The notes under the pieces were generated by a model that made no database searches, was not told the DNA's origin, and saw only the letters and a program-made list of their open reading frames with translations. The translations under genes were made by a program, and so were the position numbers. DNA of 64,000 nucleotides. Origin: an uncultured Gammaproteobacteria bacterium (GTDB taxonomy: Bacteria > Pseudomonadota > Gammaproteobacteria > UBA6429 > Thiohalophilaceae). Position 1 is the first letter of the stretch. Each line of letters opens with the position of its first letter. The DNA is taken from the NCBI GenBank assembly GCA_937967995.1, contig CALBTB010000009.1, forward strand, positions 310,001-374,000, read 5' to 3'. Of the stretch, positions 36,485-45,022 are shown one piece after another.

Positions 36485-36541
36485 ATTGAACACTACATTA
36501 TAGAATACCCTCGGCAAATCCTCTCCTTTTCATTCGTTGTT

Positions 36542-37615
36542 TTAAGGTTGCTCATACCATGTCTTACTGGAATTAACGATTTTCACGACTGATAACATCA
36601 CCGGTACCTCGATGAGCACACCGATCACCGTAGCCAAAGCAGCACCGGAGTGAAAACCAAACAGACTGATGGCCGTGGCAACCGCTAATTCGAAAAAGTT
36701 ACTGGCCCCAATCAGTGCAGAGGGCCCTGCCACACAATGTTCTACTTTGAACTTCCGGTTAAGCCAATAAGCCAAGCCAGAATTGAAATAGACCTGGATC
36801 AATATTGGTACCGCAAGAAACGCTATAATAAGTGGCTGCGCAAGTATTTGCTCGCCTTGAAAGCCAAAGAGTAGCACGATGGTCAACAACAATGCTGATA
36901 ATGATAACGGATGCAATGTTTTTAACAGTCGATCGAGTACCTGGTAATGATGAGGGCGGGTAAAAATGTACCATCGCCACCCCTGCGCAAAGATAACCGG
37001 CGATACTATATATAAGAGTACTGACAGCATCAGCGTATCCCATGGCACTGAAATAGCAGAGATACCGAGTAATAAACCCACAATCGGAGCAAAAGCAAAA
37101 ATCATGATTGTGTCATTTAATGCCACCTGAGTGAGAGTAAAATGAGGCTCACCTTTGATAAGATGACTCCAGACAAACACCATGGCGGTACAAGGCGCGG
37201 CTGCAAGCAGGATTAAGCCAGCAATATAACTATCATGCTGATCTACGGGTAACCAGTCGGCAAACACACCACGAATGAACAACCAACCCAACAAGGCCAT
37301 GGAAAAAGGTTTTACCGCCCAGTTGATAAACAGAGTCACACCGATGCCTTTCCAGTGTTTCTTCACATGATGCAAGGCACTGAAATCAATCTTGAGTAAC
37401 ATGGGTATGATCATTAACCAGATCAGTACGGCGACTGGCAGGTTGACCTTGGCAACTTCCATACCACCAATGGCCTGAAAAGTATCAGGTAGAAAGTGGC
37501 CTAATGCGATACCGACAACAATACACAAAAACACCCATAGAGTGAGATAGCGCTCAAAAATCCCCATAGGCAGACCGGCGGATTCTTTTGCAGTGATTTC
37601 ACATTGGATGGACAT
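36542..37615 (-). CDS. arsB: ACR3-type arsenite efflux permease
   Basis: A 357-residue membrane protein with about ten helices, of the ACR3 (not ArsB) arsenite permease family. Key motifs include AAPCTAMVFVWSHL around residues 137-150, which holds the conserved Cys essential for As(III) transport. It follows arsC after 11 bases in a five-gene operon read right to left (arsR, hypothetical, arsI, arsC, acr3), and expels the arsenite made by ArsC. The last gene ends next to the chemoreceptor remnant. Confidence 0.92.
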   Translation of the reverse strand: MSIQCEITAKESAGLPMGIFERYLTLWVFLCIVVGIALGHFLPDTFQAIGGMEVAKVNLPVAVLIWLMIIPMLLKIDFSALHHVKKHWKGIGVTLFINWAVKPFSMALLGWLFIRGVFADWLPVDQHDSYIAGLILLAAAPCTAMVFVWSHLIKGEPHFTLTQVALNDTIMIFAFAPIVGLLLGISAISVPWDTLMLSVLLYIVSPVIFAQGWRWYIFTRPHHYQVLDRLLKTLHPLSLSALLLTIVLLFGFQGEQILAQPLIIAFLAVPILIQVYFNSGLAYWLNRKFKVEHCVAGPSALIGASNFFELAVATAISLFGFHSGAALATVIGVLIEVPVMLSVVKIVNSSKTWYEQP

Positions 37616-37626
37616 CTTGTTTACAC

Positions 37627-38049
37627 CTATGCTGATTGGTTATTTATTTGATCAAGCAGCACCTGAACTCGATCGCGAACTTCTTCACGTGTCGCTCGAA
37701 ACACCTGCATGATCTCTTCTTCACTCCCAGTGGCCTTGGCCGGGTCGTTCAACGGCCAGTGAATTTTTTGTTTGTCTGCCGGTACAACCGGGCAATGCTC
37801 ATCGGCATGGCCACAAACCGTGATCAGTACATCTGCCCAATCCAGCATGTTATTTGTCAGCTTTGTGGATTCCTGTTGGGAAATATCAATTCCAGCCTCT
37901 TGCATGACGGAAATTGCCCGTGGATTCTTGCCGTGTGCTTCAATACCTGCAGATTTCACTTCAAACCGACCGTTTGAAAAATGTCTGGCCCATCCTTCCG
38001 CCATTTGTGAACGGCAAGAGTTACCGGTACATAAAAACAATATATGCAT
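37627..38049 (-). CDS. arsC: Arsenate reductase, thioredoxin-type (LMW phosphatase fold)
   Basis: A 140-residue low-molecular-weight phosphatase-type ArsC. Its active P-loop CTGNSCRS lies at residues 7-14, with Cys7. The resolving Cys pair is in VCGHADEHCP (about 79-87). Such enzymes reduce As(V) to As(III) using thioredoxin, which consumes NADPH. It is the fourth gene of the ars operon. A second, decayed copy of the family survives at 39517-39732. Confidence 0.92.
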   Translation of the reverse strand: MHILFLCTGNSCRSQMAEGWARHFSNGRFEVKSAGIEAHGKNPRAISVMQEAGIDISQQESTKLTNNMLDWADVLITVCGHADEHCPVVPADKQKIHWPLNDPAKATGSEEEIMQVFRATREEVRDRVQVLLDQINNQSA

Positions 38050-38061
38050 ATTTGATTTTCC

Positions 38062-38508
38062 TTAACAACAACTTGATGAAGCTTCAGATAAACCCGGCGC
38101 GCAACCAGCACCTTCTAAATCGTTGCTTTGTGTCTCACTGAATACCGGCACAGATTCCAACGAGTGAAAGGTTTCCCAGGCTATGCCTTGTGGGTCCCGT
38201 ATCCAGTACTTGTCAGATCGAGTGTAGCAACACATAGTATTATCCTGCACAATGCCATTGATGCCAGCTGCTTTTAGTTGTTCACGTAATTGTGTTAACT
38301 CCTCCTCGGAATCGGCTTGAATACCCACATGATCAAGCCCTACTTTGTTCGCACGATTCGAAATGGCAAAGTTGACCGCCGGATCGTCCAGAGCCCACTT
38401 GGCATAATCGTCCTTCAGTACGGTTGGCTCACAGTTAAATAACTGCGAATAAAACTGAACATTCTTGCCCAGATCTTCGACACTGATGTGAATATGAAAT
38501 CGTTTCAT
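38062..38508 (-). CDS. arsI: ArsI/CadI-type VOC metalloenzyme
   Basis: A 148-residue vicinal-oxygen-chelate enzyme. N-terminal MKRFHIHISVEDL, a His in GLDHVG (His60), vicinal Cys93-Cys94 in TMCCYTRSDKYW and a Glu in AWETFH (Glu112) match the ArsI C-As lyase, whose paired Cys bind trivalent organoarsenicals and whose Fe(II) site cleaves the carbon-arsenic bond. The C-terminus has further Cys (CAPGLSEASSSCC). It adds methylarsenite resistance to the operon. Confidence 0.85.
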   Translation of the reverse strand: MKRFHIHISVEDLGKNVQFYSQLFNCEPTVLKDDYAKWALDDPAVNFAISNRANKVGLDHVGIQADSEEELTQLREQLKAAGINGIVQDNTMCCYTRSDKYWIRDPQGIAWETFHSLESVPVFSETQSNDLEGAGCAPGLSEASSSCC

Positions 38509-38524
38509 GGTTTACCTGTCTAAA

Positions 38525-39058
38525 TTAGTTAATCGCATTGCGATGTTTAAATTCTTTGACTAATGCATCAGGCCGCTTTTTCTTATTTTGCTTGGTTAGC
38601 ACAAAAACAACGGTTTCGCCATTCGGACCACTACCAATATCGGTAAATCGATAAGCTGCTTCACCGGTTTGGCGAAAAGTTTGCATTTCACGGTAATCAT
38701 CAAATACGTAGATACGACCTTCTAAAATCGCTTCGCCATAAAATGAAGTGGGTTTGTGTTCACCGTCGTAGATCATAACGCTCGGAATGCCACTACGTTT
38801 CTTTTTGTCTTTACCCGTCAATCCAAAAACCAGCGTTTCCCCTTTTGGGCCGGCTCCTATGCGTGAAAACATATAGTTCACATGTCCAGTTTGTTTAAAG
38901 TCGTGATAACTATGCGTGTCATAAAATAGATAAATCCGTCCATCTTTGTGTACTTCATACAGAGCTGCGCGACTTGTGTCGGACTGACTGGGCATGGGAC
39001 TGGCAAAAGCCACCAGGCTGTATAGCATCATTAAAATAATGGCTAGATTTGTCTTCAT
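38525..39058 (-). CDS. Exported protein with two tandem repeats, in ars operon
   Basis: A 177-residue protein with a signal peptide (about 1-21). It contains two diverged copies of an about 50-residue unit, at residues 40-88 (GRIYLFYDTHSYHDFKQTGH... to KKKR) and 114-162 (GRIYVFDDYREMQTFRQTGE... to KKKR), an offset of 74 residues. Each has a GxGPxGETxVF core and a basic KKKR end. No Cys or clear metal ligands are present. Its position between arsR and arsI suggests a periplasmic part in arsenic response. Unknown family. Confidence 0.75.
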   Translation of the reverse strand: MKTNLAIILMMLYSLVAFASPMPSQSDTSRAALYEVHKDGRIYLFYDTHSYHDFKQTGHVNYMFSRIGAGPKGETLVFGLTGKDKKKRSGIPSVMIYDGEHKPTSFYGEAILEGRIYVFDDYREMQTFRQTGEAAYRFTDIGSGPNGETVVFVLTKQNKKKRPDALVKEFKHRNAIN

Positions 39059-39112
39059 GAGTCTAATCTCCTTTTTTGCTATTTTTGAAGGGTATTAATT
39101 TGCTCGATGCTC

Positions 39113-39466
39113 TCAAGCACAACAGGCCGCGCCAGGACGGTTTGGCATGTTACATAATGCGCGCTTATCAGCTGCGTATGGAGACTTTCGTGCATTCGCT
39201 TGTGCAGTGGTCTCTAACACTTTTTGCATCCAGTCGGGCAATGCTGGATGGATTTGATAGTAAATCCACTGGCCCTCGCGGCGATCCTCTACCAGACCAT
39301 TGTCACGTAGCAGCGCAAGGTGACGGGAAATCATGGGCTGCGACAAATCCAGCGCGTGAGTCAACTCACAAACACACAATTCACCCTGGTTTTGCATCAG
39401 GACAAGGCAGCGTAGGCGTATCTCATTGGCTAACGCTGAGAAAAAAGTGTTGGCATCAATACTCAT
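39113..39466 (-). CDS. arsR: ArsR arsenic-responsive repressor
   Basis: A 117-residue winged-helix repressor with the classic As(III) site ELCVCELTHAL in the DNA-reading helix region, and the HTH DLSQPMISRHLALLRDNGLV. The C-terminus ends in AACCA, an extra Cys pair. The longest frame begins at 39502, but ATG 39466 (MSIDANTFF) fits family starts and coincides with the predicted transcription start, so mRNA may be leaderless. It heads the ars operon on the minus strand. Confidence 0.85.
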   Translation of the reverse strand: MSIDANTFFSALANEIRLRCLVLMQNQGELCVCELTHALDLSQPMISRHLALLRDNGLVEDRREGQWIYYQIHPALPDWMQKVLETTAQANARKSPYAADKRALCNMPNRPGAACCA

Positions 39467-39473
39467 ACGTGAG

Positions 39474-39502
39474 AATATACGATAATTCATATATATGGTC
39501 AA
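39474..39502 (-). promoter_or_regulatory. Sigma-70 promoter of the ars operon, leaderless
   Basis: On the minus strand, TTGACC (39502-39497) is separated by 17 bases from TATATT (39479-39474). The A of the arsR ATG lies eight bases past the -10 box, where transcription should begin. No ribosome site is present before the start codon. The pattern predicts a leaderless mRNA. Confidence 0.7.
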
Positions 39503-39514
39503 GCATATATATCA
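39489..39514. promoter_or_regulatory. Candidate ArsR operator dyad
   Basis: CATATATAT, an eight-base spacer, and CATATATAT in direct arrangement, with internal ATATATAT symmetry. It overlaps the -35 element and upstream half of the spacer of the ars promoter, where repressor binding would block polymerase. The AT-rich form fits ArsR operators. Confidence 0.5.
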
Positions 39515-39516
39515 TC

Positions 39517-39732
39517 ATTACCGTTTGCGACCGTGCCAATGATAATTGTCCGACCTTCCCCGGTGACAATGAACGGATTCACTGGAGCTTTGACGATCCA
39601 GCAGCCTCTATCGATAATGATGAAGCGCAGTATCAACTCTTCAAGCGTATACGAGGAGAAATTAGTGAACGTATTCGCGTGTGGGTGACAGTGCAACGCA
39701 AAAAACTCAAAGAACTTAGCCTAAAAACATAA
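39517..39732 (+). pseudogene. Arsenate reductase (arsC) 3' remnant
   Basis: The last 71 codons of a low-molecular-weight-phosphatase-type ArsC (ITVCDRANDNCPTFPGDNER, then IHWSFDDPAA). They match the C-terminal region of the intact ArsC in this operon, but on the opposite strand. The N-terminal P-loop is absent, since the sequence abuts the ars promoter at 39514. It is a scar of an earlier ars gene joined to the present operon. Confidence 0.82.
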
Positions 39733-39771
39733 TTGCACAAAATAACCACATTTCGATTTTAATCATCGACT

Positions 39772-39800
39772 CTGTAAATAAACTGTCATCATCCGGTCAT
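39772..39800 (+). promoter_or_regulatory. Triple Pho box upstream of alkaline phosphatase
   Basis: Three 7-base half-sites CTGTAAA, CTGTCAT and CGGTCAT start at 39772, 39783 and 39794, at exact 11-base spacing with 4-base linkers, as required for head-to-tail PhoB dimers. It predicts phosphate-starvation induction of the gene at 39898. Confidence 0.75.
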
Positions 39801-39897
39801 CATCATGAAAACATTCGTTTTCATAGTGCTATAGCAACATAAATTTAATTCTTCAAAATCTAAATCATTTTTAATTCCAACTTCATGGAGACGTGAC

Positions 39898-41517
39898 ATG
39901 AACCTGAAAAAATCCCTGTTAGCAGGAACGATTGCGCTGGCGATTGGTACTACTGCGCATGCAGATAACAATTCGAGCGTGATTCCTGCTTACCAAAAAA
40001 CCAACCCATGGTTTGTTGGCGGTATCGCCAATGTTAAGGCAAAGAATGTTTTTGCCGGTAATCGAAAAGCAAAGAATGTCATTTTATTTGTTGGCGACGG
40101 CATGGGCGTATCCACCGTCACCGCTGCACGCATCCTTGAAGGCCAGATGAAAGGCATGCAAGGCGAGGAAAACAACCTGAGTTTTGATTTGTTCCCATTC
40201 ACAGGTATGGCCAAGACCTACAACGTGGATGCACAAACCCCTGATTCTGCGGGCACGATGACGGCCATGATGTCGGGTGTTAAAACGGATGTCGGTGTGA
40301 TTGGTGTTGATGAAGATATCGTTCGTGGTGAGTGTTCTACCGTCGCCGGTAACGAATTGGTCACCGCACTTGAACTTGCTGAAATTTCTGGTAAGTCGAC
40401 CGGTGTTATTTCAACCGCACGTATTACGCACGCTACTCCGGCTGCCACCTATGCAAAATCTGCGGATCGCAACTGGGAAGACATCTCGGATATGCCGGTC
40501 GAAGCAGTTGAGGCCGGTTGTGTTGATATTGCAACGCAATTAGTCGAGTTCGAAGATAACTTAAAAAATCGTTATCCCGAAGCGAAAAAGATCAATGGTA
40601 TTGAAGTGGTTATGGGTGGAGGACGTCGCCACTTCCTGCCAAAAGATGCAACTTTTAACAGCCCGGATGCGGTGAGTTCAGTAGAAGGCGATCGCACTGA
40701 TGGGCGTGATTTAACGGCTGAATGGCAAACCGCTTACCCGGCTGGCACCTATGTTTTCGATCAAGCGGGTTTTGATGCCATTGATCCTGAAAACACCGGG
40801 CGTGTATTCGGGTTGTTTAATGAATCGCATATGCAGTATGAATCTGATCGTGGTAACGATATTGCCGGTGAACCTTCATTAACAGAGATGACCACCAAGG
40901 CCATCAATATTCTGGACAATAACAAGAAAGGTTATTTCCTGATGGTTGAGTCAGGTCGTATCGATCATGGCCACCATGCGGGCAGCGCCTACACGGCATT
41001 AACCGATACCATTGAATTTGCCAAGGCAGTGAAAACAGCGGTTGAATCAGTTGACATGAAAGATACCTTGATCATTGTGACGGCTGATCACAGTCATGTA
41101 TTTACTATTGCGGGCTATCCTAAGCGTGGCAACCCTATCCTGGGTAAAGTTGTTCGTGTCGGCTCAGAGACACCCGCGACTGCTTCAGATGGTCTGCCGT
41201 ATACCACTTTGGGTTACGCCAATGGCCGTGGTTTTCGCGACCTGGGTAACGAAACCGATGCCGATGAAACTTATGGCCTGCCTATCGATGCCGGTCGCAG
41301 GGACCTCACTGCAGTTGATACCGAGGCAAGCGGTTTCCATCAGGAAACCCTGATACCGCTTGGTTCCGAAACACATGCCGGCGAAGATGTCACTATCTAT
41401 GGTAAGGGTCCGGGTGCGCATATGGTCAGCGGCACCAATGAACAGAGTGTTGTCTTCCATGTCATGAATATGGCGGCCAGATTAGAGAAAAAAGCAAACA
41501 AAGCTTTGGACGACTAA
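39898..41517 (+). CDS. phoA: Alkaline phosphatase
   Basis: A 539-residue periplasmic metal phosphatase. The signal peptide covers about 1-22 (ending TTAHA). The metal and nucleophile motifs are FVGDGMGVSTV (metal Asp), DSAGTMTAMMSG (nucleophile Ser near residue 118), ESGRIDHGHHAG and TADHSHVF. It is longer than E. coli PhoA, as is common in marine-type relatives. It is preceded by a triple Pho box and followed by a strong terminator, so it is a single-gene unit. It releases phosphate; since arsenate is a phosphate analogue, linkage to ars genes may be meaningful. Confidence 0.93.
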   Translation: MNLKKSLLAGTIALAIGTTAHADNNSSVIPAYQKTNPWFVGGIANVKAKNVFAGNRKAKNVILFVGDGMGVSTVTAARILEGQMKGMQGEENNLSFDLFPFTGMAKTYNVDAQTPDSAGTMTAMMSGVKTDVGVIGVDEDIVRGECSTVAGNELVTALELAEISGKSTGVISTARITHATPAATYAKSADRNWEDISDMPVEAVEAGCVDIATQLVEFEDNLKNRYPEAKKINGIEVVMGGGRRHFLPKDATFNSPDAVSSVEGDRTDGRDLTAEWQTAYPAGTYVFDQAGFDAIDPENTGRVFGLFNESHMQYESDRGNDIAGEPSLTEMTTKAINILDNNKKGYFLMVESGRIDHGHHAGSAYTALTDTIEFAKAVKTAVESVDMKDTLIIVTADHSHVFTIAGYPKRGNPILGKVVRVGSETPATASDGLPYTTLGYANGRGFRDLGNETDADETYGLPIDAGRRDLTAVDTEASGFHQETLIPLGSETHAGEDVTIYGKGPGAHMVSGTNEQSVVFHVMNMAARLEKKANKALDD

Positions 41518-41548
41518 TTGGTCAGTAGAGGTATCTCAGGCAAGCGAT

Positions 41549-41580
41549 AAATGAGGGGTCAGTTGGCCCCTCATTTTCTA
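41549..41580 (+). terminator. Rho-independent terminator after phoA
   Basis: A perfect 10-bp stem with AAATGAGGGG (41549-41558) and its complement CCCCTCATTT (41567-41576), 8-base loop, followed by TCTA. It ends the phoA transcript and separates it from the next gene. Confidence 0.8.
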
Positions 41581-41606
41581 TATTAATAATCAGTAAAAGG
41601 TTTTTT

Positions 41607-42356
41607 ATGTTGAGAGTATTGATAGTAACAAGTGGCTTTATATTGTCTTTATGGACTAGCCCTGTTTGGGCCTGTGAGATGAACAAACAAATAATTGGTG
41701 CAAAATACAGGATCACAACACAGACAATAAATTCAGATAATACAACAACAAAACTGCTATATCTGTGGCGAAACAATAATAAAGTCGCGCACCAATACCC
41801 GAAAACGCACATCACCGAAATTTGGGAAAAAACCAGTAATGGTATGTTAAGACTGGTCCGTTATTTCGATAAATATAAGCGCGGTATCGAGTATCAACCG
41901 AATGAAATCAATCATGGTAAGGGACAGAAAGACTGGAGCCTTAACTCACAACTGGTCTCAGACAAGTTGCTAAATACCATGAAACTTACTTCAAGCATGG
42001 GGAAAGGCTGTGATAAACAAACTTCTTATTCCATGGCTCAAAAGGAACAGAATATAACAATGCAGTGGCTTCCTGCTTTGAACTTGATCAAATACTTTGA
42101 ACAGTCAGATACGAAACACACAACAAAATGGGAGCTGATAGAAACGATTTCAGATAAAAATAATATTGCTAATGTTTTTTCAAGCAGGGAAAATTATCAG
42201 ACCACCGATTACATAGACATCGGGGACAACGAATCGGATCCATTTTTGTTAAGCATGATCCGTCTGGGGTTTGTCGAACATGGCGCGAATGGTTTCTATG
42301 ATGCTCAAGGTAATCAGCTTAACGATAGTAGCCATAAACGGCATCAACATCACTGA
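41607..42356 (+). CDS. Exported protein of unknown function with His-rich tail
   Basis: A 249-residue protein with a signal peptide (about 1-22, ending VWACE). The mature domain is rich in beta strands (KYRITTQTINSDNTTTKLLYLWRNNNKVAHQYP) with a Cys at residue 23 and another in GKGCDKQT, which may form a disulfide. The C-terminus is His-rich (HKRHQHH), suited to metal binding. Ribosome site AAAAGG. Unrecognised family; it sits before the mercury regulator on the same strand. Confidence 0.68.
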   Translation: MLRVLIVTSGFILSLWTSPVWACEMNKQIIGAKYRITTQTINSDNTTTKLLYLWRNNNKVAHQYPKTHITEIWEKTSNGMLRLVRYFDKYKRGIEYQPNEINHGKGQKDWSLNSQLVSDKLLNTMKLTSSMGKGCDKQTSYSMAQKEQNITMQWLPALNLIKYFEQSDTKHTTKWELIETISDKNNIANVFSSRENYQTTDYIDIGDNESDPFLLSMIRLGFVEHGANGFYDAQGNQLNDSSHKRHQHH

Positions 42357-42497
42357 TCGCGGTCAAGAATAATACAGGCTGCAATTTCATCCAGAGTCGT
42401 GCATCAATAGATATCTTCGGGTGATGGCTAGTGCTTTTGACTACCTTGGCCTGACTCCAAGTTCAATCTAATTGATCAAATTTTAGTTAGGCGTAAC

Positions 42498-42528
42498 TTT
42501 ACAAACTGGAGTCAACTCCCGTTCAAGC
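42498..42528 (+). promoter_or_regulatory. MerR-type promoter upstream of merR
   Basis: TTTACA, a 19-base spacer, and TCAAGC. The spacer is an imperfect dyad with arms ACTGGAGT and ACTCCCGT, like operators of ZntR/MerR proteins. The -10 is poor, as is usual where MerR distorts the DNA. It lies 72 bases before merR and should drive merR and the RND genes. Confidence 0.6.
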
Positions 42529-42599
42529 CCCTGTTGTGAACTTTCTGAGAACGATAAGGTCTGTACTTAACAACAGACTTTGAAGATGGAGACGACAGA

Positions 42600-43028
42600 G
42601 TGAACATGATGAACAAGCCCCTAACGATTGGCCATCTTGCTCGGGCCGCGGACGTCAATATCGAGACAGTACGTTACTATCAGCGTGTCGGGCTGATTCA
42701 GGAGCCCCACAAACCCGCAACGGGCTATCGAGTTTATCCCGCTGAAACCATTGATCGGATCAAATTCATTAAACGTGCCCAACCACTGGGGTTCAGCCTG
42801 CAGGAAATCGCCGAGTTATTAGATCTGGGTGATGGTCATTGCGATGATGTTCGATTGCATGCCGAAGAAAAACGGGACCAGATAGACCAACAAATCAGGG
42901 ATCTCACTGCCTTGAAGAAAACGCTGGATAAACTCATCACGGCTTGCCAGTCAGAAAATGACGCCTCTCATTGTCCCATTGTTGAGACGTTGGCTGGGAA
43001 TAATAATAAAGGAACGTACAATACGTGA
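42600..43028 (+). CDS. merR: Mercury-responsive regulator MerR
   Basis: A 142-residue MerR. The HTH is TIGHLARAADVNIETVRYYQRVGLI. Its three Hg(II) ligands Cys81, Cys116 and Cys125 keep the exact spacing (35 and 9 residues) of the established mercury MerR (82, 117, 126), so it is a true mercury sensor rather than a zinc or copper relative. The frame starts at GTG 42600; ATG 42606 is an alternative. It is codirectional with all mer genes, unlike the divergent merR of Tn21/Tn501. Confidence 0.92.
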   Translation: MNMMNKPLTIGHLARAADVNIETVRYYQRVGLIQEPHKPATGYRVYPAETIDRIKFIKRAQPLGFSLQEIAELLDLGDGHCDDVRLHAEEKRDQIDQQIRDLTALKKTLDKLITACQSENDASHCPIVETLAGNNNKGTYNT

Positions 43029-43117
43029 TATCAAAAACAACTTATACACGAAACTTATGGATAGATTATCGCTCCAATTTGATATATTCTGACAAATAAC
43101 ACATTAGTTACAAGTAC

Positions 43118-43591
43118 ATGACTAACATGCTTAATTACTTTCGACAGCACCCTCTTCGCAAAAGCCTGTGGCTGATTGTCTTGCTTGGCAGTTTGCTTAC
43201 CCAAACACAAACCCTGTTCGCCTGTGAGTTAATGGGCAGCGGGCCCACAACCACGTGCTGTTGTGATGAGGATATGCGAAATGGATGTCCCATGAATAAG
43301 GATGGGGCCAGCGGCTGTGAGATGCCGGATAACGGCATACCAACCGGCTGTTGTGATGTAAGCACTGATATCTCTGTCGGATTACCTGATGTTGCCGTGG
43401 CTGATAGCCATCACTTCAAACAGGTACTCGCACTCGATGCACCTCAGCCACCCCCCGCGCTTATCATTGCAACCGATCTTTCCGTTCAGGTTTCTGATCA
43501 TTCTGTAAAGATCGCTGTTAACGATATTTCTTTTGCTGCCCCCTCCCCCGGTACCCATACCTACCTTGTGACCAACCGCTTCCGCATTTAA
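43118..43591 (+). CDS. Exported Cys-rich protein upstream of RND genes
   Basis: A 157-residue protein with an N-terminal signal or anchor helix (about 15-35). The mature N-terminal region carries clustered Cys: a TCCCCDED run, NGCPMNKDG, SGCEM and GCCDV, about nine Cys in 60 residues, suited to soft-metal binding. The remainder is plain beta-rich. Such genes are occasionally found upstream of CusC-type genes. It might deliver metal to the RND adaptor or act as a periplasmic buffer. A weak ribosome site precedes the ATG. Confidence 0.72.
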   Translation: MTNMLNYFRQHPLRKSLWLIVLLGSLLTQTQTLFACELMGSGPTTTCCCDEDMRNGCPMNKDGASGCEMPDNGIPTGCCDVSTDISVGLPDVAVADSHHFKQVLALDAPQPPPALIIATDLSVQVSDHSVKIAVNDISFAAPSPGTHTYLVTNRFRI

Positions 43592-43675
43592 ACATCCCTC
43601 AATCATATTCGACTGATGTGCGGCGATAAATCTCGCCGTGCATCGTGAATTTTTCGATTGTTTGAGAGGTGTACT

Positions 43676-45022
43676 GTGCTTCACAAAAACTATGTTCAGT
43701 TCTGGAATCGGGTTTTCCTGAACCTGTTAACGGGCATTCTACTGGCTTATACAACGACAAGTATCGCAAGCCAGGATGCATTATTTATCCGTAACGATCA
43801 GCTTGAGGGAAAACAGTTGATCCAGATGGTATTGGATCGCAACCCGTCGATCGAGGCCATGCAATCGGCATGGCAGGCGGCGGTGAGTCGTATCGATCAC
43901 GTCGATGCCCTGGATGATCCCATGCTGTCGTATTCGTTTGCGCCAGAGACGCGTAATGCCCAGGGTCAGGACTTCGGGCAAAAGATCCAGCTATCGCAAA
44001 AATTACCCTGGCCGGGTAAGCTCGAATTGCGTGGAGATAACGCACGTTTTGAAGCACAGGCAAGCCGGGAAAATATCGGGTTGCTACAGTTGCAGTTAAT
44101 TGAAGTAACGGCACACTCCTTTGCTGACTGGTACTATTTCCATGAAGCACTGCGTATCAATCAGATCAACCAGGCATTATGGAAAGAGTTTAAAGATATC
44201 GCCGAGGTAAAATACAGTACCGGTCGGGCCTCGAAGCAGGATGCGATACGCGCCGATGTTGAGTCCACCATGCTGGAACATCAGGCGATTGTGTTAACAC
44301 GCAAGCAACGTAACATTCTGGCGAAGCTCAATACCCTATTGGATCGAGCGCCGGATGCGCCACTTCCGCCACCCGCACCGTTAACAATAAGCCAGGCTTT
44401 ACCCTCTATTACCCAGCTACGTACCCTGGCACGTTCCAATCATCCTGAATTAAAAATGTTGCTTGCCCGTCAGCACGCCAAGGATGCGCAGGTTTCACTG
44501 GCCGAGCGTGAATACTATCCGGATTTCAATCTCTCTGTGGGCCATAACAGCCTGTGGAACCAGGAAGAAAAGCGTTTGACCGTGGGTGTGGGTATCAACA
44601 TACCATTGGCGCAAGGTAAACGAGACGCGCGCGTCAGTGAAACGCGTGCTCGTGCTTTGCAAATGAAGTGGCTGATCACTGACAAGCGGGCTGAGATCGC
44701 CGGGGCAGTGCAACGTGCCTATAACGGTCTGGAGGAAAGCCTGCATGTGTTAACGCTTTATAAAAATAAATTGTTGCCGCTGGCCGAAGAAAACCTGCAA
44801 ACCGCCAAGACCGACTATCAATCAGGCAAAGGAAATTTCCTGGACCTGGTTAGCGCCGAGAAAAATCTGATTCAAACCCAATTAAATCATGTGCAGGCAC
44901 AGGCAGATTTTTATCGACATCTGGCCATGTTGGCCAACCGTGTCGGCGATCCGAAAATTCTCGATGGGACATTAACGCTGCCCGACCATATGCGTGTTGA
45001 TACAGAAGGTAAATTACAATGA
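43676..45022 (+). CDS. cusC: TolC-family outer-membrane factor of an RND pump (CusC-like)
   Basis: A 448-residue outer-membrane efflux protein. A signal region (about 1-33) precedes two OEP repeats (about 60-250 and 260-440), rich in alpha-helical coil, typical of TolC/CusC/CzcC. GTG 43676 with GAGAGGT six bases upstream is preferred; TTG 43658 would extend the frame. Its stop overlaps the start of the adaptor gene by four bases, so translation is coupled. It provides the outer-membrane exit of the pump. Confidence 0.87.
   Translation: MLHKNYVQFWNRVFLNLLTGILLAYTTTSIASQDALFIRNDQLEGKQLIQMVLDRNPSIEAMQSAWQAAVSRIDHVDALDDPMLSYSFAPETRNAQGQDFGQKIQLSQKLPWPGKLELRGDNARFEAQASRENIGLLQLQLIEVTAHSFADWYYFHEALRINQINQALWKEFKDIAEVKYSTGRASKQDAIRADVESTMLEHQAIVLTRKQRNILAKLNTLLDRAPDAPLPPPAPLTISQALPSITQLRTLARSNHPELKMLLARQHAKDAQVSLAEREYYPDFNLSVGHNSLWNQEEKRLTVGVGINIPLAQGKRDARVSETRARALQMKWLITDKRAEIAGAVQRAYNGLEESLHVLTLYKNKLLPLAEENLQTAKTDYQSGKGNFLDLVSAEKNLIQTQLNHVQAQADFYRHLAMLANRVGDPKILDGTLTLPDHMRVDTEGKLQ

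Noticed and set aside
36086..36541. Functional chemoreceptor gene
   Set aside because: No start codon, an in-frame TAG at 36137 and loss of most of the signalling helices.
39076..39516. Long plus-strand frame leading into the ArsC remnant
   Set aside because: It lies antisense to arsR and shows no family similarity; only the last 71 codons are ArsC-like.
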